Assembly (NCBI RefSeq): GCF_003952185.1
Contig: NZ_RXFS01000002.1
Location: 124,001 to 188,000 of the forward strand
DNA: 64,000 nt
Direction of reading: 5' to 3'
From: Variovorax sp. 679
GTDB taxonomy: Bacteria; Pseudomonadota; Gammaproteobacteria; Burkholderiales; Burkholderiaceae_C
Under the pieces are notes generated by a model. The model saw only the letters and a program-made list of their open reading frames with translations, did no database searches and was not told where the DNA came from. How positions within the stretch are numbered: position 1 is the stretch's first letter; the number at the start of each line of letters is the position of its first letter. The position numbers and the translations under genes were made by a program. Positions 63,620 through 64,000 of the stretch are shown here, piece after piece.

Positions 63620-64000
63620 ATGCGTTCACAGCAACCTCGCCCACGAATCTGGGACATCTCGCCGCCAGTGCATGAAGGCGCGCCGGTCTTTCCCGGCGAC
63701 ACGCCCTACCAGCAGCGCTGGGCCGCGACCATTTCGCCGGGCTGCCCGGTCAATGTCAGCGAGATCAAGCTCTCGCCCCACGTCGGCGCGCACGCCGATG
63801 CCCCGCTGCACTACGACCCCGAAGGCCAGACCATCGGCGACGTCGACCTCACACCCTTCCTCGGCCCCTGCCGCGTGATCCACGCGATAGCCAAGGGTCC
63901 GCTGGTCGAGTGGGACCACATCGCCCACGCCGTCGACAGCACCCTGCCCCCGCGCGTGCTGGTTCGCACCTACGCCACCATGCCGGTCGACCGCTGGGAT
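63620..64000 (+). CDS. kynB: Kynurenine formamidase, N-terminal part (cut by window edge)
   Basis: An open frame from ATG to the window edge, 127 codons, no stop. MRSQQPRPRIWDISPPVHEG opens like KynB, followed by FPGDTPYQQRW and the metal motif HVGAHADAPLHY in the cyclase family (PF04199). KynB hydrolyses N-formylkynurenine to kynurenine in tryptophan breakdown to anthranilate. About 85 residues are probably missing. It belongs to the same family as the cyclase-like enzyme at 14821, though the two differ strongly. Confidence 0.88.
   Translation, partial: MRSQQPRPRIWDISPPVHEGAPVFPGDTPYQQRWAATISPGCPVNVSEIKLSPHVGAHADAPLHYDPEGQTIGDVDLTPFLGPCRVIHAIAKGPLVEWDHIAHAVDSTLPPRVLVRTYATMPVDRWD

Overview
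The window is 64 kb of high-GC, densely packed bacterial chromosome. Gene content and order suggest a beta-proteobacterium of the Comamonadaceae, most likely Variovorax or a close relative. The pointers are the rpsP-rimM-trmD-rplS-NUDIX-cobD-hisC block, the folK-pcnB-hda/purM block, MurJ beside rpsT, and a large aromatic-acid catabolic island run by MarR regulators.

Left edge (1-725): a truncated minus-strand gene and a divergent HTH regulator share a 154-bp gap holding a promoter and a palindrome. Then comes an accessory catabolic locus (722-26867). Twenty-three genes run on the minus strand with no gap over about 160 bp, many with ATGA start/stop overlaps. In order of transcription they are an indolepyruvate-ferredoxin-oxidoreductase-like pair, a flavin/2Fe-2S reductase, a Rieske oxygenase alpha/beta pair, a CoA ligase, a thiolase, a DUF35 Zn-ribbon/SDR fusion, a cyclase-family (isatin-hydrolase-like) enzyme, an SDR, two periplasmic binding proteins, a second Rieske pair, a third binding protein, LivH, a LivM-LivG fusion, LivF, a second CoA ligase, two SDRs, a MarR regulator and a 4-hydroxybenzoyl-CoA-type thioesterase. 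A second MarR gene is divergent at the promoter end. This resembles the auxin (indole-3-acetate) degradation loci known from Variovorax. A plausible reading is ABC uptake, Rieske attack on the indole ring, CoA chemistry on the side chain, and convergence on 2-aminobenzoyl-CoA or anthranilate. The chemistry is inference.

26886-30631 holds a separate minus-strand operon (opine-dehydrogenase-like protein, 3-hydroxyacyl-CoA dehydrogenase, a serine-less alpha/beta hydrolase, a quinone-oxidoreductase-like protein) behind an operator-like inverted repeat; its substrate is unknown.

From about 30.8 kb onward the content is mostly core: RhlE-type helicase, orn, a Ste24-type protease, phhB, rsgA, hisC, cobD/cbiB-like, CoA-pyrophosphatase, the rpsP operon, a GNAT/TM2 pair, a Pit phosphate transporter with its DUF47 partner behind a Pho-box-like site, folK-pcnB-hda, purM and an AI-2E permease. 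Three islands sit inside it: an isochorismatase/DJ-1/GlxA operon, an M14 carboxypeptidase, and an ECF42-type sigma factor with two DGPF (YCII) proteins behind a matching promoter. The right end has SirB1, murJ, rpsT, DUF3579, argD-argF, a YkgJ protein and the start of kynB.

A roughly 96-bp repeat occurs three times, each time a few bases after a stop codon and in the same orientation relative to transcription. It contains a 37-nt hairpin with a compensatory base-pair change. No tRNA, rRNA, CRISPR array or insertion sequence was seen, and no gene-free stretch exceeds 300 bases.
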